A stretch of 64,000 nucleotides of DNA from Mycobacterium sp. 236(2023) (GTDB lineage: Bacteria > Actinomycetota > Actinomycetes > Mycobacteriales > Mycobacteriaceae), in contig NZ_JARSBP010000003.1 in the NCBI RefSeq assembly GCF_029623955.1, positions 62,001 to 126,000 on the forward strand, in the 5' to 3' direction. The notes beneath the pieces are model-generated. The model was not told the DNA's origin and ran no database searches. It saw only the letters and a list, made by a program, of their open reading frames with translations. Positions within the stretch are counted from its first letter, which is position 1; each line of letters begins with the position of its first letter. Below, one piece after another: positions 7,664-16,591 of this stretch. The position numbers were made by a program, and so were the translations under genes.

Positions 7664-9039
7664 CGCGGACAAAACGTGTTTCCAATCCAGTTTCCGAGCG
7701 CAGTACCGCCTTCCGAGGCGACGATGGCTACCGGTACGGCCACCCAGGGTCCCGCCTCCGCGGTCGCCAGACCGGCGAGGGTACCTGTCGTGAACGATGT
7801 GGCCCCTTCTGCTGCGGCTACGCATCTCTCAAACCCGGAGTCTGCAACGGCCACACTCCACAGAGACTGGGCGACGCCGAGCGCCGGGCCACCATACTTG
7901 GTGCCGACTTTGATGTGCTCGAGGGCTTCGTCGGTGAGACGCGGGATACCGCGCTCGGCCTGCGCCCCCAGCCCCGTTATGGTCGCGTCGACACCCGTCA
8001 TGACGGGGTTGGAGAAGAACTCGTGTGGAACGTCTGCTGTGCGGCCATCCGGCGTCAAAATGCTGGCGGACTTGCTGCCGTTCGCGCGTTCGATGACCGT
8101 GACGACGGTTCCGTCGGCCATCTTGATGGTGTCCACGTGCGCGTTCTTCAGGCTGTGGTCGCCCAGATCGTTGAATGTGGTCGAGCTGGTCTCGGTGATC
8201 ATCTTGCCGTCTTTGCTGTAATGCGTATTGGTGGTGGTCGGCCCTCGATCGGGAAAGTTAGGTCGGGCGTCGACCGTCCGCTCGTGACGACTTCCGTCCT
8301 GCATGTAGACGGTCGTCGTCGTAGATGTTTCCTCGCCGGTCGCAGGGTCGTACGTCGTCTCGGTCTTGGAATCGCGGACAGTCTGGGACATGTCGGCGTC
8401 CCGAAGCGTTGCCTGCTGCATCATGCCGACAGGGTTGGACGGATTGGGGACCTCGTCTCCCGGTCTCTGAGAACCCGCAATCGGGACGCTGAGCGGGTCG
8501 GTTGGCGCTCCGGAATTAGGTACTTCGAAACCGTGCGGCTTCGCAGCGGCGGTCAGGCTGTCGGCCGTCGCATCGTCGGCGGCGCCCACCGCCAACAGCA
8601 GTCGGTTGACGGTGGCCTGTTCGGCCTGGGCCCGCTTCTCAAGAGCGGCCGCCTCTTCGAGGGTCATCTTGGCGCCGGTGATCAGGACCACCCACTGGTC
8701 GCTGACGTACAACTGGCCCGTCATGTCGATCTGATCGGCCTTGTCCAACAACGCCGTTCGCGCGCCGCCGATCTTGCCGGCTCCTGCGGAGAGGGCGTTT
8801 CCGAGAGCCGTGGTGTAGGCCGAGAAGGCTGTCGTCTGTTTGTCCGCCCGCCCGAACATCTGGGTGGCCGCGTCGTGGGCGATTCCGGACCACGCTCTCG
8901 TCTCCGGCATGGTCGCGATGTTGGTGCTCAACGCCGTCACGGAGTCGGCGACGGCCTTTCCGCGGTCCTGGATCGCCTTGCCGGCGAACGTCAGGGAATC
9001 GGGATTCCAGCTCTCAAGCCGGGAGCGGGAGGGCAGCAC
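7660..9039 (-). CDS. WXG-type large T7SS substrate / toxin-like protein (Rv2082-like, TPR-repeat-region family)
   Basis: A 459-residue protein with a GTG start. The N-terminal 130 residues are helical with a WSG motif at 50-52, as in WXG/LXG type VII substrates, and match the opening of mycobacterial proteins annotated as TPR repeat region-containing (Rv2082 type). The middle (about 200-330) is Thr-rich with TYDPATGEETSTTTTVYMQDG and similar beta repeats, probably a linker or passenger. The last 70 residues are hydrophobic and Gly/Ala-rich with two cysteines (about 406 and 457), like membrane-inserting polymorphic-toxin tails. It heads a three-gene coupled operon. No enzymatic toxin motif is visible. 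Confidence 0.7.
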   Translation of the reverse strand: MLPSRSRLESWNPDSLTFAGKAIQDRGKAVADSVTALSTNIATMPETRAWSGIAHDAATQMFGRADKQTTAFSAYTTALGNALSAGAGKIGGARTALLDKADQIDMTGQLYVSDQWVVLITGAKMTLEEAAALEKRAQAEQATVNRLLLAVGAADDATADSLTAAAKPHGFEVPNSGAPTDPLSVPIAGSQRPGDEVPNPSNPVGMMQQATLRDADMSQTVRDSKTETTYDPATGEETSTTTTVYMQDGSRHERTVDARPNFPDRGPTTTNTHYSKDGKMITETSSTTFNDLGDHSLKNAHVDTIKMADGTVVTVIERANGSKSASILTPDGRTADVPHEFFSNPVMTGVDATITGLGAQAERGIPRLTDEALEHIKVGTKYGGPALGVAQSLWSVAVADSGFERCVAAAEGATSFTTGTLAGLATAEAGPWVAVPVAIVASEGGTALGNWIGNTFCPR

Positions 9040-9154
9040 GGGTACGCAGGTTCCGTTTCATCCAGTCGATTCGGCGGTCACGAGAACCCTAACCGCAGCA
9101 CGGAGGGGTCTCGATCACCAATCCAGTGCGGCACCGTCGGGCACAATCACGCGC

Positions 9155-10186
9155 ATGGGAGCGCGGGACACGATCCGGCACGCAGGGCACACCTGTTGGT
9201 CAGCGCTCGGCATCATCGCTTTCGCAGCGGTGGTGGCCGTCGCAGTGAGCGCGGTCAGCGGAGTTCTCATCCCGTTGGTCATCGCGGTCATCATCGGGAT
9301 CGTGCTCGAACCGGTGTCTCGGGGGCTCCAGCGAATCGGGTTTCCCACCATCCTGGCCACTGTGACGACGATGCTGGCCGCACTCGGCGCCGCGGCCGGT
9401 TCGATCGCGCTCGTGGTCGTGGGATTCGCGCGGCAATGGCCGGAGATCTACCGGCAGCTGGTGCTCGGCTGGACCCGCCTGCTTGAGTGGGCGGCCGGAC
9501 TTGACCTTGATACGCAGTGGCTTTCGCACGCCCGCTCCGCCTTCGAAGGGCATGCGCCCCAGCTGGGGCAGGGCATCCTCGGTGCGGTCACGAGCACGTT
9601 CTACGGTGCGGTCTCGCTTGTCATGGGGACCTTCTTGGCGGTGTTCTTCCTCTTCTTCGCGCTGCGCGATGCCAACCGGTTCCCAGCCTGGCTGGCCCGG
9701 ACCACGGCGCTGGACGCCGCGGAAGTCGCGGCGGTGGTGGCGTCGACGCGGGAGTCCGTGCGCGGCTACTTCGAGGGCACCGCGGTGACCGCTCTCGTCA
9801 CCGCGCCGATCTTCATGGTGCCGCTGCTCCTTCTCGGCGTACCGCTGGTGATCCCCATCTTCATCCTGTACTTCGTCTTGTCCTTCGTCCCCTACCTCGG
9901 GGCGTGGATCACCGGAGTGTTCGCCGTGCTGATCGCGTTCGGTTCCGGTGGGCCGACCGCGGCACTCATCGTCGGGGTGACATTCGTCGTCTCCAACGGC
10001 ACCATCCAGAGCGTCGTCAGCTCCTGGGCTCTCGGGTCATCCCTGCGTCTTCACCCGGTCGCGGTGTTACTGGCCACGATGGTCGGCGGAACGGTGGCCG
10101 GCCTGCTGGGCATGGTGCTCGGCGCTCCGGTCGTAGCGGCGGTCGTCAAGTCAGTCGCGGCTGTGCGGCAGCTGCGAACTGCGTGA
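9155..10186 (+). CDS. AI-2E family transporter
   Basis: A 343-residue polytopic membrane protein of the AI-2 exporter/PerM superfamily. The typical pattern is present: two N-terminal helices followed by ISGVLIPLVIAVIIG-type sequence, a central amphipathic region (about 100-150), then a long run of helices with the family-typical FVPYLGAWITGV segment near residue 255 and a terminal LGAPVVAAVVKS. The transported substrate is unknown and is probably not autoinducer-2 in mycobacteria. It is divergent from the toxin-like gene and convergent with the lipase gene 7 bases away. Confidence 0.87.
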   Translation: MGARDTIRHAGHTCWSALGIIAFAAVVAVAVSAVSGVLIPLVIAVIIGIVLEPVSRGLQRIGFPTILATVTTMLAALGAAAGSIALVVVGFARQWPEIYRQLVLGWTRLLEWAAGLDLDTQWLSHARSAFEGHAPQLGQGILGAVTSTFYGAVSLVMGTFLAVFFLFFALRDANRFPAWLARTTALDAAEVAAVVASTRESVRGYFEGTAVTALVTAPIFMVPLLLLGVPLVIPIFILYFVLSFVPYLGAWITGVFAVLIAFGSGGPTAALIVGVTFVVSNGTIQSVVSSWALGSSLRLHPVAVLLATMVGGTVAGLLGMVLGAPVVAAVVKSVAAVRQLRTA

Positions 10187-10193
10187 CGCGAAA

Positions 10194-11384
10194 TCAGTTG
10201 CCGACGAAGACGTTTCTGAGGAACGGCGTGGAGTCGGGCAGGGATGCGAGCACGGTGCCGCTGTGGTCTTCCTCAGGATAGATCCGCAGGGTGACGTTCT
10301 GGTTGTTCGCGACGAGTTGGTCGTAGAACGCCAGCGTCAACTGTGGCGGCACATCCCGGTCCAACAGCCCGACACCCAGGATGATCGGGCGGTCGAACCC
10401 GGTGGACGGGGTGCCCATGAACGCGTAGAGCGCGTCGGCGATCCCCGGGATCGTGTTCAACGGCGCCGAGAACAGCGCAGCCGGCGTCAAACGAGCGAGT
10501 TGCTCCGACAGCTGCAGGACGCAGACGGTCTCAGCGCGCTGAGCTGCGTCCAGTCCCGCAGGGCTGAGCACGCTGTCGATATCAAGGTCCGGTCGGACCT
10601 CGCGGAGGGCCGCAATGATGTACGCGGCGTACGCGTTGGCAATCGGGCCCAATTCGGGCAGCTGAAGATCGGGCCCCGCGTGCTTGATGAATTCGTCGAT
10701 GTTGGCGGGCGTGCCGGTGGCCACGACACCGCGGTAGTCCAGGCCGGTGCCCTCACTGAACTCGGTGGCCCAGCGGGCACTGCTGATCGCCGCGCCACCA
10801 CCCTGGGATTGCCCCACGATCGCCCATTTCGGAGACAGTGGCAGACCCATGTCGTGGGCGGCGACCACCGAGTCGACGACGCCGTGAGCCGTCGTCACGC
10901 TGTTGAGGTAGCTCATCAATCCGGGAGTGCCGAGGCCGGCATAGTCGCTGGCGACCACGGCGTAGCCCTCGTTCAACCAGTGCGACAGGTACTCGTTGTC
11001 ACGCGGTGTCCGGGGCAGCGCCGAGGGGGTGCAGTCGTCGCCCATTCCGACCGTGCCGTGCGCCCACGCGATGACGGGGAAGCCGCCTTCGGGCGCCGGA
11101 CCGGGTGGAAGGAAAACTGCGCCGGTGCTCACAGCCGGCTGGTCGTGCTGGTCGAGCGTCGAGTAGAGGACGCGGTAGGCCGGACCTGCCCCGCTGATCG
11201 ACAACGCGGGATCCAACGGCACCGACGCGATCGTCGTGCCCTGCGCGGGGATCGGCTCGGCGAAGAATCGCGCGTCCAGGCCAGACCAGTTCGGTGTGTC
11301 GGCGTGAGCGGGCGCGGTCGGCAACACCGCCAGCACCACGACGAAAAAGGCGGATATCCACGCTGTCGGTCGCCGTAGGCCCAT
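10194..11384 (-). CDS. secreted lipase (LIP family, alpha/beta hydrolase)
   Basis: A 396-residue exported esterase or lipase of the secretory lipase family (PF03583). It begins MGLRRPTAWISAFFVVVLAV and has a signal peptide with likely cleavage after AHA near residue 30. The nucleophile elbow GQSQGGG is visible near residue 200, and family features such as AWAHGTVGMGDDC and YAVVASDYAGLGTPG are intact. Longer upstream readings were rejected because they run into the glsA region on the other strand. It is divergent from glsA with about 65 bases between them. Likely substrates are short to medium-chain lipid esters outside the cytoplasmic membrane. Confidence 0.86.
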   Translation of the reverse strand: MGLRRPTAWISAFFVVVLAVLPTAPAHADTPNWSGLDARFFAEPIPAQGTTIASVPLDPALSISGAGPAYRVLYSTLDQHDQPAVSTGAVFLPPGPAPEGGFPVIAWAHGTVGMGDDCTPSALPRTPRDNEYLSHWLNEGYAVVASDYAGLGTPGLMSYLNSVTTAHGVVDSVVAAHDMGLPLSPKWAIVGQSQGGGAAISSARWATEFSEGTGLDYRGVVATGTPANIDEFIKHAGPDLQLPELGPIANAYAAYIIAALREVRPDLDIDSVLSPAGLDAAQRAETVCVLQLSEQLARLTPAALFSAPLNTIPGIADALYAFMGTPSTGFDRPIILGVGLLDRDVPPQLTLAFYDQLVANNQNVTLRIYPEEDHSGTVLASLPDSTPFLRNVFVGN

Positions 11385-11450
11385 GCCGGAAGTCAACCAG
11401 AACTTCGCGAACGTGACGCGGTCCGCCGAAGACCTGCATAGGCTTCGGAA

Positions 11451-12470
11451 ATGGATGTCGAGGTGGGCGACGTCACGCAACAGGCGCATACCGGCGAACT
11501 GCCGCAGTGGTCTGAGGTCGAATCGTTGGTCGAGGCGGCTTACCGACGATGCCGGGCAGATGCCGACGGCGTTGTCGCAGACTACATTCCGGTGCTGGCG
11601 CAGGCCGATCCGAATTGGTTCTCGGTGTGTGTCGCCGAGGTCGACGGCAGCGTCCACACCGCAGGCGACGCCGGCGTCGAGTTCTCCATCCAGTCGATCT
11701 CGAAGGCGTTCGTCTACGCGCTGGTGTGCGACACCTACGGCCACGAAGTCGTCGCCGAGCGCATCGGCGTCAACAACACCGGCTTGGCGTTCAACTCGGT
11801 GATCGCCATCGAACTCAACGACGGCCATCCGATGAACCCCATGGTCAATGCCGGCGCGATCGCCACCACGGCGCTCGTGACAGGGAGCACCCCGGAAGAA
11901 CAGTGGCACACCATCGCATCCGGGTTGTCCGAGTTCGCCGGCCGCCCACTGGAAATGGACCAGACCGTCTACCGGTCCGAAACCGAGACCAACCAACGCA
12001 ATCGTGCGATCGCGCGCCTGCTGGAAAGCTACGGCCGGATCGATGCGGATCCGCTGGCCGTCGTCGACGTCTACACCCGCCAGTGCGCATTACGAGTGAC
12101 CGCGGCCGACCTGGCGGTGATGGGGGCGACGCTGGCCGACGGCGGCGTGAATCCGGTGACCGGGCGGCGCGTCGTCTCGGCCGACGTATGCCGCGACACG
12201 CTGGCCATCCTGGCAGCCAACGGCGCGTATGAGCGTTCCGGTGAATGGCTTTTCGAGATCGGCCTGCCCGGCAAGTCCGGGGTCGCCGGCGGCCTCGTGA
12301 CGGTCGCCCCCGGCAAGGCGGGCATCGGCACGTTTTCGCCACCCCTGGATCCGGCAGGCAACAGCGTTCGTGGGCAACGTGCCACGGCCTACCTGTCGCG
12401 GGTGCTCGGGCTCAACATCTTCGCGTCCAGTGCCCACCCCTCGGTGATCGGACGAAAGGATCACGCGTGA
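11451..12470 (+). CDS. glsA: glutaminase A
   Basis: A 339-residue serine-dependent glutaminase that hydrolyses L-glutamine to glutamate and ammonia. The catalytic Ser82-x2-Lys85 dyad in QSISKAF is visible, followed by the conserved MNPMVNAGAIAT, ETNQRNRAIA and GLPGKSGVAGG blocks. Length is slightly above the usual 310 because of the N-terminus. Its stop overlaps the GTG start of the MFS transporter (GTGA), so the two are translationally coupled; the transporter may move a related compound. Glutaminase is not part of the Rv3684-side conserved block, so this pair is accessory. Confidence 0.93.
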   Translation: MDVEVGDVTQQAHTGELPQWSEVESLVEAAYRRCRADADGVVADYIPVLAQADPNWFSVCVAEVDGSVHTAGDAGVEFSIQSISKAFVYALVCDTYGHEVVAERIGVNNTGLAFNSVIAIELNDGHPMNPMVNAGAIATTALVTGSTPEEQWHTIASGLSEFAGRPLEMDQTVYRSETETNQRNRAIARLLESYGRIDADPLAVVDVYTRQCALRVTAADLAVMGATLADGGVNPVTGRRVVSADVCRDTLAILAANGAYERSGEWLFEIGLPGKSGVAGGLVTVAPGKAGIGTFSPPLDPAGNSVRGQRATAYLSRVLGLNIFASSAHPSVIGRKDHA

Positions 12471-14101
12471 CCGTCGAACCGACTTCACCCGGTGCCGAGC
12501 GCACCTCCTGGATTCCGATGGTGGGCCTGTTTCTGGCCCAGATGCTGATGTCGTTCAACGTCGCCGCACTGCCCGTGTCCATCGGGGGGATGGTTGAGGA
12601 CTTCGGGGTGCCCCCGACCGCGGTCAGCACCGCCATCGTCACCTACGGCCTTGTGGTCGCAGCGCTCGTGATGGTCGGTGCGAAACTCGGCCAGCGGATC
12701 GGGTGGATCGTAGTGTTCCGGTTCGTGGTCGCAGCGTTCGCGGGTTCGGCGCTGATGATGATTCTCTCGCCGTCGGTGGCATGGGTGATCGCCGCGCAAG
12801 CCGTGGCAGGAGCGTCGGCGGCCATCATCGTGCCGTCCCTGGTCGCGTTGATCGCCGCGAATTACCGTGGTGCACAACAAGCCACCGCTGTCGGATCGCT
12901 GGGTTCGGCGCGTGCACTGTCCGGCGTCAGCGCATTCCTCATCGGGGGAACCCTCGGCACTTTCGTGGGCTGGCGGCCGGTCTTCATGATCGTTCTCGCG
13001 CTGGCAGTCGCGGTGTTCTTGTTCAGCTTCCGGCTGCACTCGGCAGCGGGCGACAAGTCGGTCCAGATCGACGTTCTTGCCGCACTGTTGATCGGCGTGG
13101 CGATCATGTCCCTGACGCTGGGGTTCAACAACCTCAACGGCTGGGGCGTGCTCCAGGCCACCGGGGATGCGCCCTTCGCGATCCTCGGACTCTCCCCGGC
13201 GCCGGTCCTGGTGATCGTGGGAGTCATTCTGGGACAGGGCTTTTTCGTGTGGACCCGCCACCGAACGCGCACCGGCAAAGTGCCCTTGGTGAGCCTGTCG
13301 GTGTTGGGGTCGGGCCGTGAACGTGCGGCCGTCTACGCAATGTTCATCGTGGTGTCGCTGGAAGCCGCGCTGAACTTCACGGTGCCGCTCTACATCCAGA
13401 TCGTCCAGGGCCGCACGCCTTTTGACACGTCGCTGGCCATGCTGCCGTTCAACCTCACGGTCTTCATCACCGCGACACTGGTCGTGCGCTTCTATAGCCG
13501 TTTCAGTCCGCGCGTCATCGGGATCTTCTCCTTCACGCTGACGACCGTGGCGCTGGTGTGGTTGTCGTTCGTCGTCACCAACAACTGGGAGACACTGCCG
13601 ACGATCCTCGGGCTGATCGTGTTCGGCATCGGTCAGGGCGCCCTCGTCACGCTCGTCTTCAACGTGCTGGTGACCGCCGCGCCCAAAGAGCTCGCCGGAG
13701 ACGTCGGTTCGGTGCGCGGCACCACCCAGAACCTCGCGTCGGCCGTCGGTACCGCGCTCGCAGGCGCCATGCTGGTGGGCATCCTGTCGCTCAACGTCGG
13801 CCGGGCCGTCATCAACGACGTGGCCATCCCCGACAGGCTCATCGCGCAGGTCGATCTCGACCAGGTCAACTTCGTCAGCAACGACCAGTTGCGCGACGTT
13901 CTCGCCGGCACCGATGCGTCCGATGCCGAAGTCGACGCCGCAGTACAGATCAACACCGATGCGCGCCTGCGCGCCCTCAAACTCGGGCTGCTCATCCTGG
14001 CCGGCATCAGCGCTGTCGCGATCCTGCCTGCGTCGAGACTGCCGGCATACCGACCCGACGAAATACCCGAGGATCTGGGCGCGCCGACCCCGGCCAAATG
14101 A
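12467..14101 (+). CDS. MFS transporter (DHA2-like)
   Basis: A 544-residue major facilitator superfamily protein with about 14 hydrophobic helices, starting at a GTG that overlaps the glsA stop. The loop VMVGAKLGQRIGW corresponds to the motif A region between helices 2 and 3, and a large insertion with a charged loop near residues 455-500 precedes the last helix, as in DHA2-type drug exporters. The substrate cannot be inferred. Coupling with glutaminase hints at amino acid or small-molecule handling. A good hairpin follows the stop directly. Confidence 0.86.
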   Translation: MTVEPTSPGAERTSWIPMVGLFLAQMLMSFNVAALPVSIGGMVEDFGVPPTAVSTAIVTYGLVVAALVMVGAKLGQRIGWIVVFRFVVAAFAGSALMMILSPSVAWVIAAQAVAGASAAIIVPSLVALIAANYRGAQQATAVGSLGSARALSGVSAFLIGGTLGTFVGWRPVFMIVLALAVAVFLFSFRLHSAAGDKSVQIDVLAALLIGVAIMSLTLGFNNLNGWGVLQATGDAPFAILGLSPAPVLVIVGVILGQGFFVWTRHRTRTGKVPLVSLSVLGSGRERAAVYAMFIVVSLEAALNFTVPLYIQIVQGRTPFDTSLAMLPFNLTVFITATLVVRFYSRFSPRVIGIFSFTLTTVALVWLSFVVTNNWETLPTILGLIVFGIGQGALVTLVFNVLVTAAPKELAGDVGSVRGTTQNLASAVGTALAGAMLVGILSLNVGRAVINDVAIPDRLIAQVDLDQVNFVSNDQLRDVLAGTDASDAEVDAAVQINTDARLRALKLGLLILAGISAVAILPASRLPAYRPDEIPEDLGAPTPAK

Positions 14102-14104
14102 GAA

Positions 14105-14134
14105 GGCCCTGACCGAACGAAACGGATCAGGGCC
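14105..14134. terminator. hairpin between MFS gene and tRNA-Pro
   Basis: A perfect 8-base inverted repeat (GGCCCTGA and TCAGGGCC, 14-base loop) lies 3 bases after the MFS stop and about 14 bases beyond the 3' end of the opposing tRNA-Pro. It can end transcription from either side. There is no strong T-run, as is common in mycobacteria. Confidence 0.6.
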
Positions 14135-14147
14135 CTGCTCACTCTGT

Positions 14148-14220
14148 CGGGGTGGCGGGATTTGAACCCACGACCTCTTCGTCCCGAACGAAGCACGCTA
14201 CCAAGCTGCGCCACACCCCG
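14148..14220 (-). tRNA. tRNA-Pro (anticodon CGG)
   Basis: On the minus strand the cloverleaf is complete: acceptor stem CGGGGTG with CACCCCG, a D-arm with AGCTTGGTAGC, anticodon arm CTTCG-TTCGGGA-CGAAG giving anticodon CGG, and a T-arm with GGGTTCAAATCCC. CCA is not encoded. A proline tRNA at this place beside the Rv3684 homologue agrees with the M. tuberculosis map. Confidence 0.93.
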
Positions 14221-14373
14221 AGTGAAGCCACGACAGCGTATCGCACCGGGCCCCGTGGAAGCCAAACGCATAACGGGTACAGAACAGCCGAGGTGACACG
14301 CCCCGGGATGGAACCGAGGTGTCGGTGACGTTATGCACACTGAAAGCACGAACGACGTGAAACGAGGCGGGAC

Positions 14374-14571
14374 ATGACTGGGTTGGGCGCATCGATCTAC
14401 CTAGGCTTCTTCGCGCTGGCGGCGCTGTGGCTGTTCCTGACCTCCGACGTGCCGTTGACGCGGCGCCCCAAGGCTCAGGGCCAGGCACCGGAACGCTCGA
14501 ACTCGGCCAGTGACAGGGCCGATTCCGACGGCACGATGCCGTGGCTGGTCAGCCACTCGTCGCAGAAGTAG
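14374..14571 (+). CDS. small single-pass membrane protein, possible
   Basis: A 65-residue reading frame begins [20 protein letters not shown], which forms one clear transmembrane helix, followed by a hydrophilic tail. A purine-rich GAGGCGGG precedes the ATG. The last 97 bases overlap the 3' end of the cysteine desulfhydrase gene on the other strand, so the tail sequence may be only a shadow of that gene. The membrane helix lies outside the overlap, which supports a real gene. Confidence 0.38.
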   Translation: MTGLGASIYLGFFALAALWLFLTSDVPLTRRPKAQGQAPERSNSASDRADSDGTMPWLVSHSSQK

Positions 14572-15572
14572 GTGTCCGCGTAGCGGTCGCCGCTGTCGGC
14601 GAGCAGCGTGACCACCGAGCCACTGCAGCCCTGCGCGACCATCTCGGCCAGCAAGCCGAACGCACCCCAGATGTTGGTGCCTGTCGACGGTCCGACCCGG
14701 CGTCCGAGGACCCGGCTGACGTGATGGGCGGCCGCCACCGACGCGCTGTCTGGCACCGACACCATCCGGTCCACCACCCCCGGTAAGAACGACGGCTCCA
14801 CCCGCGGCCTGCCGATCCCTTCGATCCGCGATGAGATTCCTGTCACAACGTCAGGGTCGTCACGCTCGTAGGACGGGAAGAACGCGGAGTTCTCCGGGTC
14901 CACCACGCACAGCTGCGTCGGATAGCGGCGGTAGCGGATGTATCTGCCGATCGTCGCGCTCGTGCCGCCAGTGCCCGCCCCCACGACGATCCACTCCGGT
15001 ACCGGATGGGTCTCCTCGCCCAACTGCTCGAAGATCGACTCGGCGATGTTGTTGTTGCCGCGCCAGTCCGTCGCACGCTCGGCATTCGTGAACTGATCCA
15101 GATAATGTCCGCCGGTCTCCTCGGCCAGCCGCTGCGCCTCGTCGTACACCTGCGCCGACTGCTCCACGAAATGACAACGGCCGCCCTGTGATTGGATCAG
15201 CGCGACCTTCGATGCACTCGTCGACGCCGGCATCACCGCGATGAACGGCAACCCCAACATCGCCGCGAAATACGCCTCCGACACCGCCGTCGAACCCGAC
15301 GACGCCTCGATGACGGTGGTGTCCTCGCCGATCCACCCGTTGCACAGCGCATAGAGAAAAAGCGAACGCGCCAGCCGGTGCTTGAGACTGCCCGTGATGT
15401 GGGTCGTCTCGTCTTTCAGATACAGCGCGACATCCACATCGCCCGACCACTTCGACGGCAGCGGATACCGCAGCAGATGCGTGTCAGCGCTGCGTCGCGC
15501 ATCCGCCTCGATCAACCGAACCGCGTTGTCCACCCACGTCCGCGACTGGCGGCACGGGCCCGACGGGCTCAC
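14475..15572 (-). CDS. cds1: PLP-dependent cysteine synthase-like enzyme, Cds1-type L-cysteine desulfhydrase
   Basis: A 365-residue fold type II PLP enzyme homologous to Rv3684. The PLP lysine is K64 in TGSLKHR, the phosphate-binding loop appears as [10 protein letters not shown] and the glycine loop as [10 protein letters not shown]. In M. tuberculosis this enzyme releases sulfide from cysteine and supports respiration and redox balance. The GTG start overlaps the metallophosphoesterase stop by 4 bases (GTGA), and the gene follows ponA2 and that phosphoesterase in one minus-strand operon, as in M. tuberculosis. Confidence 0.88.
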   Translation of the reverse strand: MSPSGPCRQSRTWVDNAVRLIEADARRSADTHLLRYPLPSKWSGDVDVALYLKDETTHITGSLKHRLARSLFLYALCNGWIGEDTTVIEASSGSTAVSEAYFAAMLGLPFIAVMPASTSASKVALIQSQGGRCHFVEQSAQVYDEAQRLAEETGGHYLDQFTNAERATDWRGNNNIAESIFEQLGEETHPVPEWIVVGAGTGGTSATIGRYIRYRRYPTQLCVVDPENSAFFPSYERDDPDVVTGISSRIEGIGRPRVEPSFLPGVVDRMVSVPDSASVAAAHHVSRVLGRRVGPSTGTNIWGAFGLLAEMVAQGCSGSVVTLLADSGDRYADTYFCDEWLTSHGIVPSESALSLAEFERSGAWP

Positions 15573-16543
15573 CGCGCCGATACGGTCGGATGCTGTTGCC
15601 CCACATGGGTTCCGACGTCCGAGCCGCCGGTCGGTGCCGCCACCAGCGTCAGCAAAGTCGCCTCAGGCCTGCAGCAGAACCGCAGCGGCGCGTACGGCGA
15701 CGTGCCGATCCCGGCGGACACATGCAGCTGCGTGCGGGCACCCCACTGTGACGGACCCTTGGCCCGTGACCGGTCGAGCTCACAGTTGGTGACGATCGCC
15801 CCGTAGAACGGCACACACAGCTGCCCGCCGTGCGTGTGGCCGGCCATCACCAGCTGGTAGCCGTCAGCGGCGAAGCGATCCAGCACCCGCGGCTCGGGCG
15901 AGTGCGTCAGCCCCAACGTCAGGTTCGCCGCCGGGCTCGCCGGCCCCGCGATCGTGTCGTAGCGGTCCCGCTTCAGATGCGGATCGTCGACACCCGCGGC
16001 AGCGATGACCAGCCCGGCCACCTCGAATTCCCGCCGCGTGTGCGTCATGTCCAGCCACCCGCGCTCGGTGAAGGCCGCGCGCAGATCCTGCCAGGGCAGC
16101 GGCTCACCGTGAATACGAGCGTTGGGCTTGGTCAGGTAATTGGCCGGGTTCTTCGGCTTCGGCGCGAAATAGTCGTTGCTGCCGAAGATGAACGCCCCCG
16201 GCACCGCCAGCAGATCTCCGAGCGCCTGCACCACCGACGGGACAGCCTTCGGATGCGACAGGTTGTCGCCGGTGTTGACGACGAAATCGGGCTCCAGCCG
16301 GGCCAGGTCGCGCAGCCACGCCTGCTTGCGCCGCTGGCCGGGCCGCATGTGGATGTCGCTGATGTGCAGGACCTTCAGCGGCGACGACCCGGGCGAGAGT
16401 ACCGGCATCGTCGCCTCACGTACGACGAACGCATTGCGTTCGATCAGCGACGCGTATCCGATGCCCGCGACGAGCGTGCCCGCGGAGGCGACGGCCGTGG
16501 TCTTGAGGATGGCACCAGGGCCCCCAAATCGAGGAGCAGACAT
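15569..16543 (-). CDS. metallophosphoesterase (Rv3683-like)
   Basis: A 324-residue calcineurin-like phosphoesterase. Metal-binding motifs appear in order: SDIH near residue 67, GDN near 96, GSND near 120, and GHTHGGQ near 238. An N-terminal hydrophobic stretch ([20 protein letters not shown]) suggests a membrane anchor. The substrate is unknown; other members of this YaeI/YkuE-like group act on lipid A precursors or are membrane-bound. It lies between ponA2, 48 bases upstream, and cds1, which it overlaps. Confidence 0.88.
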   Translation of the reverse strand: MSAPRFGGPGAILKTTAVASAGTLVAGIGYASLIERNAFVVREATMPVLSPGSSPLKVLHISDIHMRPGQRRKQAWLRDLARLEPDFVVNTGDNLSHPKAVPSVVQALGDLLAVPGAFIFGSNDYFAPKPKNPANYLTKPNARIHGEPLPWQDLRAAFTERGWLDMTHTRREFEVAGLVIAAAGVDDPHLKRDRYDTIAGPASPAANLTLGLTHSPEPRVLDRFAADGYQLVMAGHTHGGQLCVPFYGAIVTNCELDRSRAKGPSQWGARTQLHVSAGIGTSPYAPLRFCCRPEATLLTLVAAPTGGSDVGTHVGQQHPTVSAR

Positions 16544-16591
16544 GCCCTGCAGCCTACTGCCAGACCCTGTGAGACACAGTCTGTCGGGGGT

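Noticed and set aside
12485..13261. 258-residue minus-strand frame inside the MFS gene
   Set aside because: Asp/Arg/His-rich shadow without family features.
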